Shown here: positions 12,314 through 24,829 of the stretch, one piece after another | Layout of the letters: every line of letters starts with the position of its first letter | Position numbering within the stretch: the stretch's first letter is position 1 | Origin: Symsagittifera roscoffensis | Taxonomy: Eukaryota; Xenacoelomorpha; Acoela; Convolutidae | Assembly (NCBI RefSeq): GCF_963678635.1 | Contig: NC_087067.1 | Span: 28,720,495-28,780,494 of the forward strand | Direction of reading: 5' to 3' | DNA: 60,000 nucleotides | Position numbers and translations under genes: made by a program | Notes under the pieces: model-generated | What the model was told of the DNA's origin: nothing | Databases searched by the model: none | What the model saw: only the letters and a program-made list of their open reading frames with translations

Positions 12314-13430
12314 TCGATCACACCTATACTTATTTAGAATTAAGAAATATCTAGCTATTGAAAAAACTCAAAGAGTTGTCAAAACAAACCAATAATAAAA
12401 TTAGATAATTTTTAAGTCTCAATGTGTCTAAGCAAGCCAAGCCAATGCCGGGGACTACACCAGATCACAACAAAACGACAAACCAAATGATGCATTGCAA
12501 AATGAAAAAGCAGATGGCGATGAAAAAACTGGAAAACTTGAAAGTTCAGTAAAATTACTACTGCATTATTTATTAACTGCATTAAATAGAGCCGAAAAAT
12601 TGAAGTGATAAGCGAGAATTTTTGAACAATATACAATAAGTTTTGATACATATAACAAAAATTGACAAAAAAACTTTGGCTATTTTTAAATTATTTAATT
12701 TCATCAAAAAGTACAAATATACAAATAAATATCATTATAAATTTAGTTTTTCTAGTTTGTTGATACTTATTTTTTTAGGTTTATCATAATCTCTTGTAAT
12801 TTTTTCATGAAACAAGTATTATTCTTAAACACAATCATCAAAGCTCCTTCTTTCTTTTTGCTTGTTATCCTTGAAATCTTACAAATTAAACCATCTAGGC
12901 TTCTCCGTAGATCTTTAATATTGAACAGTTTCCATCAATCTTTCTTAAAACCAAATCATCAAGATTTTCCTTAAGTCTCTTGGTTTTTTTCATATATTTT
13001 CAAAACTCAAAACCCACCTTTTTAAATCAAACGACCTTAAACATTGAATCCTCAAACCTCAAACGACCTCAAATCATAAAAGACCCAGTACTTAACTGAA
13101 ACTTTTTCATACAAACTGACCATTTTAATTAGCATAAACAGTGAAGAACTTCGGTTACTCATCCTTCACTTGACCTCTTTTCTTGTGTTTGACCCAATAC
13201 TATAAACACATTTGCAACTTGTAAGCCCTAAAATGGTATCTAAGGATCTAATTGCTTGTAATTATACCTGAACCTTGTTGGTTGATTCAGTATTCTCAGC
13301 AAAATATCATTCTATTGAATTAGTATATTCTCTCTTCCACCACATAAAAAAACATGGGATTTTTCACCATTACAAACTTCCAGACAAAAAGCAGTCAGAA
13401 CAGAAATAAACCTCTTCTCAAGATTCTTAA

Positions 13431-14640
13431 ATGCCCATCCCGAAACACGCACAGATACAAAAATTTGGAAAAGAGCAAAATCTATCTCCAAAAATAAAAG
13501 CATGGTTCAAAATGGATTTTTTTCAACACATTCTAGACTTCTTGAGCAACCTAGAAAAAAAGTTTTGCAACCATTGTGATGAAGACACATTCCTGGCAGA
13601 TGAAATAATTTTTTTAGGGGCCCCCGAATGGTATCATGAAACGTTTTCTGACGCCCATTGAAAGATCAAGCTAGCAATTGAGTCTGAATCCTTACATAAA
13701 AACGGTTTAAAGATAACTCCTCTAGCCACAGATACAACTGAATTCAAGTATAAAACAAGGTTACACGATAGAACAATTAACAACAGCCTGAGTTCAATAT
13801 TCATGCATACACAAAAAATTTCAATGGAATTACAACACTACAACAAGATATTCAAACGCCATCTTATTTTTAAAATGAAGAAATAATTAACCAGCAAGAT
13901 ATTCAAACGCCTTCACATTTTACAAATGAAGAAACCGTTCCAAACAAACCGGTAGCAACACAAAATATATCACCTAGGCGTCCAACAAGAATAACACCAC
14001 ATAATAAGAACAACACTCCCGTTCTCAGAAACAACGCTACAATCAATAGCTAAGTCAACTGTTCTTCCCAAACTTTTGTAAATGGATTATCAAACAAATA
14101 GACCGACAACTAAAAAACAGTCTTTCAACGGATCGAAAAACAATTTTGGAAAGCACTTTGCAAACCATAATTGTGATTTTTTGGAAAAAAAGAATATAAG
14201 ACACCCATTAGCGCATCCAATTCAAACAGAACAATCACAAATTCTTGATTAAATTATAAGCAGCAACAAATCAAAAAATCAAATCCACAATCGGTAAGTT
14301 CCCATGATAAACGAAACACTCAAAGAGGATATAAAGTATGGAGCCAATATCGCAGGAAATGTATCCATTCAACAAAAACAATGACCAATTCAGTTTTGAA
14401 ACTCAAAATATTTATCCTAGTCACTTCATATATTCAGAGAAAATATCCCATACTCAGAGAAATTAACCATTATCTCACTACTTGATCGATACGAACGAAT
14501 AGTTGAGAATGCACGTAGTTTCGCTCGAACTTACGAAGCGGAAACTTCGTTGACACAAAATCTGCAACTTCAGTACGATCTTTTTAATACAAAACAATGT
14601 CTTACTTTTAATAAATCTCAACAACAAGTTGGTCACTGAC
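13431..14640 (+). pseudogene. gag remnant
   Basis: Scattered frames match the gag of the giant element. Residues around KIKAWFKMDFFQHILDFLS align with its KILAWFIIDYFTHNIDLIS, and DEDTF...APEWYH aligns with DDTAI...DPEWSHY. QQDIQTPSHFTNEE at about 13900 matches QQDIQTPSHFINEE, here with a local duplication of the QQDIQTPS segment. MDYQTNRP at 14082 matches MDYQTYRP. Near 14480, LLDRYERI...NLQLQY matches the capsid C-terminal stretch. Many stops and frameshifts make it non-functional. It shows that gag is conserved across subfamilies. Confidence 0.75.
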
Positions 14641-14739
14641 AGGCTCGATCAACACTCTCTTCAAAATTCTAAAATACTCTCCATCCGTCTCTCACAATAA
14701 AAAAATTTTCTTTAAAAAAATTGCTAAGCCTCGGATGAG

Positions 14740-15112
14740 TGGAACCAGTTCAAATATTTCTCATAGAGTTTGATATTTATCACTGTGAAGTATTTTAAAC
14801 TAACTAATCATGATCCATTACTAAAACTTATGATAATTTGTAAAGCTGAAAGTATTCTTAGTTTCAGCCGACAAATATAATTTAAAGAGAGAGAAAGAAT
14901 TTGCCTCTTGTTCTCCCCTAACCTCGCAAGAATCCCAGTATTTACTAGATCTATTGAGACTAGGAAATTGAAAAGTAAGATTATGATCGTGATCGGTATC
15001 AGACTAAAAACCTGCACGAATCTATCCGGCCAAGTTTAAGATAGCGTGACGAACAGACGGTGTACTTTATTCGAAATTATTCTATGAGAAGGCCATCACT
15101 GACCTAAACTCA
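14740..15112 (+). repeat. 3' LTR of the deleted element
   Basis: Starts TGGAACCAG directly after a CGGATGAG purine tract (14732-14739) and ends AACTCA before the CTAA duplication. It is clearly related to, but diverged from, the 5' LTR, so the insertion is old. Confidence 0.85.
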
Positions 15113-15164
15113 CTAAATAGACCCGACTTTGCTAAAGAAACTCTCGGTCGAACGCAAATGTTTG

Positions 15165-15300
15165 AAGAAAAAATTAGGCCAAAAGCAACGTGATTTGGCA
15201 TTTTTTTTAGGTTTTAAGTATCCCCCCCCCCCCAAAAATCTAGTATATATTGCCGCCGAAGGCGTATTTACAAAAAACTTGGGTGTAATCGGCCAATTCG
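15165..15300 (+). repeat. Family A fragment
   Basis: Contains the CTAGTATATATTG(C/G)CGCCGAAGGCG block and a C run, as in the copy at 56600. Truncated. Confidence 0.45.
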
Positions 15301-15332
15301 CCCTAACCAGTTAGTATCGAAATTCCAATCAC

Positions 15333-15600
15333 CTGAGGCAGTCTCTCTCTCTGCTGCTGGGGAAGATCCTGGACCCACCAATTCTCTTTCAGCTTCGAAT
15401 GGGAAACTGTTGAGCATATCTGTACAGTCTAGCGGGTAGAGTCCTCTCGATGACAGATAGGCGTTCATGGGTGGATACAACATGGGCCTGGTGGTAACCG
15501 CAGACTCCTCAAACACCACATCCTGTCTTGTTGGAAGTTCCGAGGCTCTCCTGTACTTGGATCGATGCTCATTTTTAAAACAGCCACATCTTGAAAACAT
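15333..15600 (-). CDS. Probable first coding exon, unrecognised
   Basis: ATG at 15600 starts an 89-codon open frame that stops at a strong donor, CTCAG|GTGATT (15333). The stretch is distinctly richer in G+C than its neighbours and has balanced composition (for example YRRASELPTRQDVVFEESAV). The N-terminus MFSRCGCFKN has two early cysteines that could be acylated; that is inference. Downstream exons would lie below 15333, so the deleted retroelement at 11952-15112 would then be in its first intron. I do not recognise the protein. Confidence 0.45.
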
Positions 15601-15954
15601 TTTGAAACAGCTGTTTCAGCAAAATGGTTAGTATCTGAATCAATAATATAAAAAATTTATTTAAAGCAAAAATATTAAGGTTTTCCAAATAAAGGCTTAG
15701 CGATAAAGTAAAAATTACCGCTCTAAATTTTATTTTACGAAACTTTGAACAGCTATTGTATAACTTTAATAACAATTTAAATATTAAAAAAACGTAATAA
15801 CATCTATTATTCTTATAACCATTCACCACATCAGTTTATTAAAAGGCGTTGGTTAATAAACCATATCAGTTTAATAGTTGTTTCGGGTGGCATTTGAATG
15901 TATGTACTTGTGTATAAAACAATATTTGTAATAAATTTAGAGTTGCATAATAGC

Positions 15955-15957
<3 letters not shown>

Positions 15958-16017
<60 letters not shown>

Positions 16018-16018
16018 A
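15958..16018. repeat. (TA)n microsatellite
   Basis: About 26 consecutive AT/TA dinucleotides followed by a few TG dinucleotides. Confidence 0.95.
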
Positions 16019-16107
16019 TATTTTGTAATTTTGCTTCTGCTATATATAATGGATGAAAAAACAAAAGTATATATCTTTTGAAAGAGTGTTTGAATTGTTC
16101 TAATGAT

Positions 16108-18400
16108 TGATATAGGACCAATATGGTTGTCTCAATGAGTAGTTTGTAATTGAGTACATCGTCTTTTCGTAACGCTATCCTTTTTCGAAACGATAGTTCG
16201 TGCTACTTCTTGACCTTGAACTGATTTTAGCTCTACTTTTTTCCTTGTCTCATTAGAGCTATTGGAGTGCTTGTTAAGAGATGTCAGTTTGGAGTTTTTC
16301 GAAGTATCTCAATGATAATCTGATCATTTAAATGGATCAGATTATGGTAATATGTTACAATATATGGCAGCTTCAAATCAAATAGCTGAGTCGCTTTTTG
16401 TTATACTTCGAACAGTATTTGAAAAACTATAACTTTTGGGAAAAGAAGTGTATAATTAAAATGTTTGAATAACATTTTGTCTAGCAGAGCAATGTAATCA
16501 CAAAATTATCTGAGTAGCATGAAAAAAAAAAGATTGAAATGATTAAAATGAAAGAAATGATTATATTATCCATTAAATTTCTCAAATGTAATACATACAC
16601 TATACACAAAATTACCTCTCTACTGTAATGTATCACCCGGATTTTTCTATTTTTATAATTGAGATATGGATCATTATTGTCTAGAATTGAAAGGTTAATT
16701 TTTGCGTTCAACAATTCAATTTTGTTGAAAAAATGTAAAAAATTTATTACAGAGAAAAAATAAAACTAATTTCATGGTCTATTTGCAATCGTTGTTCAAT
16801 ATTTCAGTTATTTTGAGGAGTCACTTATTCTTCAGCAAATATTGTAAAATCTATGTGGATGCAGCATGGTGATCAGGCTAATATTGTTGGATCAGGCCAG
16901 TGAGAGAGCATAGCCCGGTTTTCTCAAAACGGGTCGAGAAAATACAAAAAGCGAATTGAACAAAAGTTGCTCAGAATTTTACGAGAACTATCAAGGTGCA
17001 ATTTTTTTGGGATACTCGCAACCAAAATTTTATCCCACAAATGGTTCATTTTGGTTTATTTTAATGATTAAGAATTAAGCTAAACTCATCAAGATATTTG
17101 ATGTTAAAATTATATCAAAAGAAACCCAAAAAAGAGTTTTAGAAGGGTAAAAATTCCAAAAATCTGTAAAAGATAATATACTTTTGATTGATAGCCCTGT
17201 TATGTTTACATAACTTTACATATTATTAGATAAATTACAAGTTGTTTTCACAATTTTAAAATGTTTTTTTTTTACTATATAAATTTCAAAGTAAACTACT
17301 TTGCACTTAAAATGCTCTCAAAATAAAATAGTTAAACGTTTAGAATTTTACCCTTCTAAAAAATTGTTGGGCTATGTAAGAGGCTTCTTTTGATAAAACT
17401 CTATTATAAATTAACTCTGTAGTTTCAGCGTAATTCCTGATTAATTAATAAAAACCAAAATTATCTATTTTTGCTTTTAAGTTTTGGTTACTATTACGTA
17501 GAGTAAAATGCTTCATGGTAAAATTTGTAGACCATTTTTTCATCTTTTGTCTAATCATGACCCAATTTGAGTGAAACGAGTTTAAATTTTCTATTATGGC
17601 TTGTTTTGTTAAGTCATTTAAATTAGTTCTGTATTGTTGAAAATATAAACGCAATAAATCTTCAAGCCCAAAGTCTGCAGTAAATTTTGGTACTGTAGTA
17701 AAATATAGCCATGAATTAATGTTTTTATATACACTCCAAAATTTACACGACAAATAATTTAAAACATGAAAATACTTTTTTCCAATGTTTCAATCATCAT
17801 TTCGAGGCTAAATTGTGCAGGTCACTGGAATCCAGAGAAAAGTCACTACACATGTCATAACTTTATCGGCAAAGGAAACGCAAAGACAAAGAAAGATAGA
17901 CGAGAGCGATCTTATTGCGGAAATCATTAAAAAATCGCTTACGTTTATTCCGACAAATTTTGTGTTCTGCGGAGAAAATTTTGTGACTGAATAAATTTTC
18001 GTTGGGACCATCAGCTTTTATATTAATAATGCGTAATAGATTTTTTTTTAAAATTAACATATCTGGTACTTGTTAAGTTGTTTGGACCCTCAAAAATAAT
18101 GTGGTCATAGCTAAAGCAGCGTATACTGCGTGGGTTAGTTCTCACATTACGTATCTTAGTATTTCCATGGCAATAAGCAATCAAATAAACTAGTTTTGTA
18201 AAACTACCAAGCAAACGATCTAGTTCATCATATCCTCCAAACAAGTAAAAGCATTTGTTGCAGGCATATTCTACCCAACAAAAAAAATTTGTGGTACTTA
18301 AGCAACTCAAATCTAGGTCAGAATACGGGATGGAAAATTTTAATTTCTCATTTCTGACCAGTGATTCTAACTGGATGCCAAAATATAACTTTCTTGACAA
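16108..18400 (-). mobile_element. 3' fragment of another relative of the giant element
   Basis: The left edge (TGATATAGGACCAATATGG...) aligns with the LTR edge TGAGTTAGAACCGATGTGG of the giant copy. The similarity continues through GAGTACATCGTCTTTTCGTAACGCTATC and GTGCTACTTCTTGA. At 16800-16930 the sequence matches the giant element's 3' non-coding region near 28,880-29,010 (GTTATTTTGA(A/G)GAGT(C/T)ACT, then GTGGATG(C/T)AGC...). Minus-strand open frames at 17445-18400 then resemble the post-env gene. Order and orientation agree with a 3' end. The right limit is not defined. Confidence 0.55.
17445..18400 (-). pseudogene. Decayed homologue of the post-env gene
   Basis: The frame at 18400-18023 (125 codons) contains LVYLIAY...TNPRSIRCFSYDHI...STRYVN. 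In the 528-aa post-env protein of the giant element the corresponding order is FTYIGYK...RANEYTLEYYDHN...DDRFAN. The frame at 17753-17445 (VPKFTADFGLEDLL...) sits where TPYVFTLNIFNSIF would fall. The middle is interrupted. Similarity was judged by eye and is distant, but the gene lies at the expected distance from an LTR-like edge. No function is known. Confidence 0.4.
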
Positions 18401-18930
18401 ACAAGTTCTGAAGAAACCATGGGTTGTTTTAAAATTTTGAGACTCTAGAAAACCAAGTTTTTCAAACCGACAAGAAACATTTCATATCGTCCCATCAGTT
18501 TGTCAAAAATTGGGTCAAAAACATTGTAGAAAAACGGTTCATTACTATCTAAACTCATTTATTAGTTCCACATTTTTCTTTTGATTATGTCTCTTTCATT
18601 ATAATTTCTTATAAATTCTAATTTGGTTGAATTGATGGAATGCACTTTGAAAATTTATTGACGATCAACCAGTGGCTGATAATGATATTCAACAAAACAG
18701 AGGTCTGTAAATAACTTTCCATATACATTTTTCGCAGCATCTACTTAAATCTCGAATTAGAGAAAATAATGTTTCATTCCGACTGAAGAAATAATTGACG
18801 AGATAGTGGTGCCAGGGAAGTGTTTTCTCCAGGCAAACTAGGATTTTTGAGACAAAAATTCTCTGTATATTTCGATAAATACTAGTGCTAAGGGCTCAAA
18901 AATAAAAGAAAATTTCACCGTGATACTTTT

Positions 18931-19445
18931 TGTTCCGACTTTCGATACGAAAGTAACGGAATATTTGTGCTCCGGTGGGTTTTTTTTTCTTCAGACAAAT
19001 TTCTACTTTTTAACTAGCCATTTTTGACGGAATTTTTTTTTTATCATTCAAAAAGTGTTGTTGTTCTGAGCTCAAATTTGAAAAGATATTTCACCTGTGA
19101 TCATTTTTCGTAAAGTTATGGGGGGTTTAAAGATTGGCATTTTGGCCAATTTGGGACAATTAACGCTCGATATATTTCGCGCTATTAACGCGTAAGAGGA
19201 GAGTTAATCCGTCTTAGAAATTGTTCCAAATTGGTTGAAAGAAGCTTATTTGCCATAATTGATTTGTTACAAGGAACGAAATCTATCCTTTTGTCCTTTA
19301 AATGGCGTGTGGGGTGATGATTTTCATAAAAAAAACTTCAAGTTTTAGAAATTTTTTTTCTTCATTTTTTAATGTTATTACTGCTCCATAAACCTTAAAA
19401 GGCAGTCGGAACATTCAGGGCTTCGCCCTGATACGAGCAGTCTTG
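18931..19445 (-). mobile_element. Family B inverted-repeat element
   Basis: Reverse complement of the repeats at 51363-51903 and 54047-54588. The ends carry inverted TGTTCCGACT/AGTCGGAACA, and each end also has its own small hairpin (ACTTTCG-TAT-CGAAAGT type at one end, CAGGGCTTCGCCCTG at the other). It is non-coding and about 515 bp long. Probably a non-autonomous DNA element. Confidence 0.7.
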
Positions 19446-20984
19446 TTTCCTTTGGAACTACTATAACTGAAATTGGGATAAATAACACGCAATCATGCCG
19501 CTTTACTAGAGCGTGAGAGGAAAATGAGTTCGAACAGCATCGCTATAAGGCGAGCAAATTGAACTTTTGAATATTTTTCCAGATACAATATCAAAATTTC
19601 ACATGTTCTTTTCAGACCGTGTTGGGAAAAAATTTGCAGAAATGGAAACTGTTGAAAACTTCAAAGTATTTTCATCTTTTCTCTCGAAACTTTTGATCCA
19701 AGTAAGAGGGTAATCCAAACATTTACAGTATAACTATTACGGTATAAGTATAACTTTTTACCATTGCTGAGTATAGATTTATTTTTGATCATTCTCAATT
19801 TGTCAGGCAGTCAATTCAATCTACTTGCGCATATTCCAGCAAAATAAAAACTCTGAACAGTGATTTTTTTTATATTCGATCAATACTAATTTCTTTGAAT
19901 TTTTATTTAACGCTATTTTAATTTCTTGCAAGGTTTTATGTTTTTTTCTTTTGCTGAAAGGCTTTTTAAGCAATCAGATCAACGTTTTTAATTAGCAAAA
20001 TTCCTGTGAAAAGAAATCTGCAAAAATTTTGTATTTAAGAGTGGATCATGACATGTTTCCAACTTATTTCTTCAGGGGCAAACTTTTACGCCCCAGTTTA
20101 CTCGACAATTAGAACGGTCATTATTTTTTGGATGCCATCTGTTAAAAAAAAAATTTGCACTATCACTGAGATGATACAAAATTGCAAATGAATAATTCTT
20201 CAAAACTGCTTGACGCGGCAAATGAGAACTGATAAGCGTAGCAAACAAATCAAACAGCAAAATGTTTCTTAAGTAAAAAAATGTTTATGCAAATTTTTAT
20301 CTATAAGGTTTTTTTTTGAAATTTCAAGCTTGAATGAAAATTTAGAATTTATAAATTTTAGTGAAATAAGACTTTGACTTTCTTGTAAATTTTTGTACTA
20401 TTTTTAAATTATAATTTTATTTATTTTTCAAAATTGTTATTAGTTTGATTTTTCGGTGTTTCTTAGTTTCAGTCGCATATTTTATCTTAATATTTGCTTA
20501 CATATCTAAATACTTTAAGTAAAAAATCGATTGGAACCTTCTGTGGTACCTGCACAGTAATCGGCTCATCCAGTTGCTCAGTAAACTTTGGTAAAACTAA
20601 ACAAATATGCAAAGTTATGTCATTTGACTACAAAATGCACTATTCATGCCATTTGACTGAAACGTGATTGATTGTAATAGATTTTTTTATCTCCATAACT
20701 TTGAATAAATATGTGATTTGATGTTCGGGCCACCCAATGGGTATGATTAGAGATTAGTTATATATTTTTAAATACCGGAAAAATTATCATTTAAATGGCA
20801 ACAATTAATTGTTAATTTAATTTTATGCAATTTAAAATATTAGTTTTTTAAATCTATATATGTGGCGTGGTAATATGTTGAACACTATACGAGTGCAACA
20901 TTATGCAAAAATAAAATCGGTTAATTTTGTTTTATCAGCAGCGTCAGCTTCAACCTAATTTCTGAAAAATTATGGACGCTTCCT
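19446..20984. other. No gene recognised; contains one short repeat
   Basis: AT-rich. The only structure I see is a short dispersed repeat near 20530-20700 around GGAACCTTCTGTGGTACCTG, with relatives near 25130 and 50285 (GGAAC(A/T)TTCTGTGCTACTTG). Confidence 0.4.
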
Positions 20985-21335
20985 CCTCTGTGATTCGACC
21001 CCCTCACCAAACAAAGGATCCCCCTTTGGTATTATGTAGTGACATCTATATTCGGCCGACCAAAATTCGGCTGACCAAAAACGGCAGTTCTGCCCTGGTT
21101 TTTCAAAAAATTGCTGCTCAAATTTTTTTGTCAAAAATTATTTTCGGCTGACCAAAAACGGCAGTTTTGCCCTTTTTTTCAAAAAATTGCTGCTCAAATT
21201 TTTATACTTAAAATAGGGTTCTTATACTGTTTTGGAAACGCAAAATCAATTTGGCTGACCTAAAAAAATCGAGAAAAATTTCGAAACTTTTTGAAAATAC
21301 GTCCCCCGCTCGAGAAAATACAAGATCCGCCCCTG
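20985..21335 (-). repeat. Dispersed repeat, family A (reverse)
   Basis: Contains, in reverse order and complement, the GGATCC(C)CCTTTGG end, GGCTGACCAAAA blocks, a TTTTTCAAAAAATTGC block and the CTCGAGAAAATACAAGATCCGCCCCTG end. An internal segment (ATTTTCGGCTGACC...) is duplicated in tandem at 21060 and 21140. Confidence 0.55.
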
Positions 21336-21847
21336 AATCAGGTAGTGTTTTTTTCACTGATGGACTCGAGTGTAAAGTATCAAAAAAGGAGTGTATGACA
21401 ATATCAGCCGAAAAACAAATCAATCCATAATTAGCGTAATTTTCGTAACTGTGACTTAACTATTACATAACTATTAAGCAACCGTTTTTTTTCTCTGGCT
21501 GGGCTTACACGGTAGGTGATTTTGTACTCCGACTGATTGTTTGACCACCTATTGATTCGAATTTTTTTTTTGCCCTGGGAATTTTTATTACTCAAATCGG
21601 TAACCAGTAGATGCTTGGTATAAATATGATGCATTTTTTTGCAATAAAAGATGTCGATTTTTTGTTGTAGTTGAACTTCTAGTCTAAATAAAAACGCGGC
21701 CTAGAAAGTTAAATTAGCCAATCTCTTGAAAGGGTGTAGAAAGATAAACATGTGAAACATTGGGTAGGTTCAATTGTCTTTAGGAAGTGTTTTCGGATTC
21801 AATTCATGTTGTTGTTCTTGCCAGGTGTTCTTGCTTATTTTCGCAGC

Positions 21848-22095
21848 TTACGGTTTTGCCGACCGTTTTTGTTTTCTGCCAATGTCACGCAGAAAACGGT
21901 CTTTCAGTTTTATAAGTGGTTCTTGAAATGGCTTCATAAGAATCAGAACTAAAATTGTGTTGATAAACCCGTAGCTTAAACGCAGCGCGCGCAATCCTGT
22001 GTCTATGTTGAGATCCCGAGTCTTTTGGTTCAGAATGTCTCCATCTTCGCCGACATCAAACACATCGGATGCTGCAAAGCCGTAAAAACGGAACC
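21848..22095 (-). CDS. 7TM receptor exon 5 (TM7 and C-terminus)
   Basis: Acceptor TCAGAG|GGTTCC at 22095; stop TAA at 21848-21850. It encodes an acidic loop (SDVFDVGEDGD), then TM7 (LRLSYGFINTILVLILM) followed at once by KPFQEPLIKLKDRF, the position and character of helix 8, and a short basic tail. The classical NPxxY motif is not present in that form. Two bases at its start complete the Gly codon split by the exon 4 donor, so the phases match. Confidence 0.6.
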
Positions 22096-23303
22096 CTCTG
22101 ATGTAATTAACCGTATAAGAGAAACTAGGAATGTCTCTTTCCAGTTTAAAGTCTGATGATAAGTACTCATTTAAATTCGACTATATAATCAATGAGAGAA
22201 TCCGACATGCCAGAAAATTAAAAAATACTTCAACCAATGAGAATTTACGACTTATCATAATAACACCAAAATTATTCCAATCGATATCTAGCTACAGAAA
22301 TATAAATATAAGTTTACAAAACATGTCTGAATTGAATGGGAGAACACCAAGTGTCTCACTAAGCAGAGAGCAAAACATATTTTACTTCTTAGATCCTGTG
22401 GATCTCTCTTTTGGTCAAAATTCATTAAAATTACACCTCTTTATACGCTCTTTTCAATCCTGGTCTTCCATTTTTCTGTAATGATTTTTCGTTTTTTCGA
22501 GTTAACCTCGAAACCTTGAAAACTATTCAACTTGGAAATTTGATAAACGTAAACTTGAACGTAAAAATCAGTCAGTTTTGCACAATTTTTTGAACTTGAA
22601 TTGCATGAAAATGTACGTTCCTTTGTTCTTTCAACCATGCCGATGTTATATTGCCGTTCAAACAACTAGGCTTTGTTTGAGCTACATCACTGAATTCCAG
22701 CGTGTTTTAAACAAATTGGATTATTTTTGAGTTATTGGGTCGGAAATAAGGGGAAAAATTATTCTATAAAAAAAGGTTTTATGTAAAAAAAGCTACACTA
22801 AAACATAACTTTGAGTACTATGATGCTAATTGGACTACTAAATTCACTTTAAAATGAACAGAAGATAAGCATGTATTATGGTAAAAGGTTGTGGTAATAA
22901 ATATTCTCGGAAAGTTTTTTCAAGTTAAAACTTTTTCATTCCTTCATTGGGTAAATTATATACAAAATTTAACCATTTTTAAATTTTTTGCGACGCAGAT
23001 GCTGACGTCTAGAGATATTTATTGTCAATTTGAAAAAAAAATGGAAAAAAAATCAATTTAAAAAAAGGAAACTGCTCAAATCAGGGCAAAAAAATTGAAT
23101 GTTCCGACTTCCCTCTTAGGTATCTGAAATAGTATTTTTGGCAAGTCGTCCCTCCACGCAAAGTTTCTAGCACAAACTTAAAACTTTTTCTTGTTGACCA
23201 GGAAAATCTGGAAGTGATGAAGTTTGTTATATGATCCTGATGTATATGCCAGAAATGTTTTTTTTTTAATTGTAAAATTAAATTTATGGTTTGAAATGAG
23301 CAC
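22096..23303. other. Receptor intron 4
   Basis: AT-rich. A 116-codon plus-strand frame at 22131-22481 lacks any recognisable domain and is most likely chance. A family B-like snippet (ATCAGGGC...GTTCCGACTTCCC) lies near 23075. Confidence 0.4.
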
Positions 23304-23538
23304 CTATGTAAAGTATATGCGGCAATACGCATATAACCCAAGTTAGCAAAATACAAGCAAATGCGATGGTGAGTAATCCACTTCTAGTCATCTGCGTAGT
23401 AGCTCTCAGAGTTTGGACGCATTTGAAGTACAAAAATGACGAAAAAGAAACAGCTATCAAGTTGAAGGCCAGTCGAATATATCGCTCGTAGTCGATCATT
23501 TTGGTTCGAATGCAATCCCTGCAGATTACAATCCATTG
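23304..23538 (-). CDS. 7TM receptor exon 4 (ECL2, TM5, TM6)
   Basis: Acceptor TTTTAG|CAATGG at 23538 and donor ATAG|GTGCTC at 23304. It encodes an extracellular stretch with two cysteines (WIVICRDC), TM5 (LAFNLIAVSFSSFLYF), a short intracellular loop (QTLRATTQMTRS) and TM6 (GLLTIAFACILLTWVICVLP). The proline near the end of TM6 is where rhodopsin-class receptors have one. Starts in phase 0 and ends in phase 1. Confidence 0.65.
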
Positions 23539-23937
23539 CTAAAATTGAAAAAAAAAATTGAACAGCCAAAGAGGCCTAAAACGTACTGCGAGCAGTCTAA
23601 CAGCCAAATGCGCCGCAATGTCAGAGCAAGAACGTAGCGATAAGCATGTGTGTCTATTAGCATGCAATTATTGGCTTAACATCTGTTGTTCAATCGGAAG
23701 AAAATCAAGTTAGCATAAGCTTTCATTTTACTTTTAAAATTACCCGATCTGTTGAATGAAATAAATCTCAATTTCTAACTATTAAGTTTCGGCAAAGTTC
23801 ATCATGTTGTTCAAATTTGCAAGTTTCAGTAATTTTAGATTAAAAAATAGAAATTAGGAAGCGAGTCAAATGAAATAATTCCTACGAGTCAAGTGCTAAT
23901 TGTCGCAAATGCTAACTTGAAAGATTATTTGAAATAG

Positions 23938-24350
23938 AGGCGGATTTAGGGAGGGGCGGATGCATCCTCTTCAGGTATTCGACCTCCTTGCCAACCAAAA
24001 GGTCCCACACTAGTTTTAACTCATGACAGCCATTGTAGGCCGACGAACCCTAAAATTTTTCTAAAGGAGCCTTTGTCGCCAATATATAATAATATAAGGA
24101 GAAAGCGCCTTTCAAAAAAAACGCAATTCTTTGTTCAAAAATTTCCAAAAAGTGCCTGAAAACACTTTTTTTGGCATGTTGTTTCAAAATTCTGCCTGCG
24201 GCGCAGAATAATTGGCCAAAACAGTCTTTTAGTGCTTTGTGAGAGCTCGGAAAATCAATTTAGTTGATCTAAAAAAAACACACAAAGGACGACAAAGTTT
24301 TCAAAACATATTTGAAAATACGTCTTTGCTCGAGGAAATCTTAGATATGC
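23938..24350 (-). repeat. Dispersed repeat, family A (reverse)
   Basis: Starts with GGCGGATTTAGGGAGGGG, then a TTCGACC block, GGCGCAGAATAATTGGCC, GTGAGAGCTCGGAAAATCAATTTAG, and ends with TTGCTCGAGGAAATCTTAGAT, the reversed order of the family A landmarks. Confidence 0.55.
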
Positions 24351-24829
24351 CGTTGATTTGAGGGCTTCGCTAAGACTCTTAGTTTTTTTTTCACTAAAAA
24401 AAAATAAAGACTAAAACTTTTATTTTTCTTGTGCTGCTTAGATGAATTTTTGATTTGCATCAACATCACTTTGACGAGCTTCAATTAAATGACCATTGTT
24501 GAAATTTTTTGTTCCGACCTATTGTTCCAAAAAGTGGGGCGGAACTTCTTTTGCATGCAGCTGACCATCATCCATATCTAACTTCACTAAAATTAAACCG
24601 AAGCTGTGCGAGCACTCCTTCAAGCTCAAACAAGCGTTTTACAGCCCTGAGACCCCCATTTTTAAGCTCAAATTAGGGGTCTTCCGCATCGGTCAGTAGC
24701 TCCTGCAGCTCAACCAAGGGTCAAACAAGCTCATCTAAGGTGGTTCTTAGACCTAGTTTTTTTTTTGATCCAAAATCAGCTGCCTCAAAAATCATCCAAA
24801 AGATTTGAGTGATACATCATAATCAAGCT

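Larger units (their letters stand above)
11952..15112 (+). mobile_element. Internally deleted LTR retroelement related to the giant element
   Basis: Both LTRs are present (11952-12293 and 14740-15112, TG...CA) and are flanked by the same 4-bp duplication CTAA (11948-11951 and 15113-15116). A primer-binding site matching that of the giant element follows the 5' LTR. The leader (to about 13280) matches the giant element's leader in reverse complement, for example the segment around CAGTGAAGAACTTCGG at 13140. Only gag fragments follow; pro, pol, env and the accessory genes are missing. At 3161 bp it is a deletion derivative of a related, diverged subfamily lying in opposite orientation to the giant copy. 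Confidence 0.85.

Noticed and set aside
22131-22481. 116-codon plus-strand frame
   Set aside because: No recognisable domain, lies in an intron of the opposite strand, biased composition.
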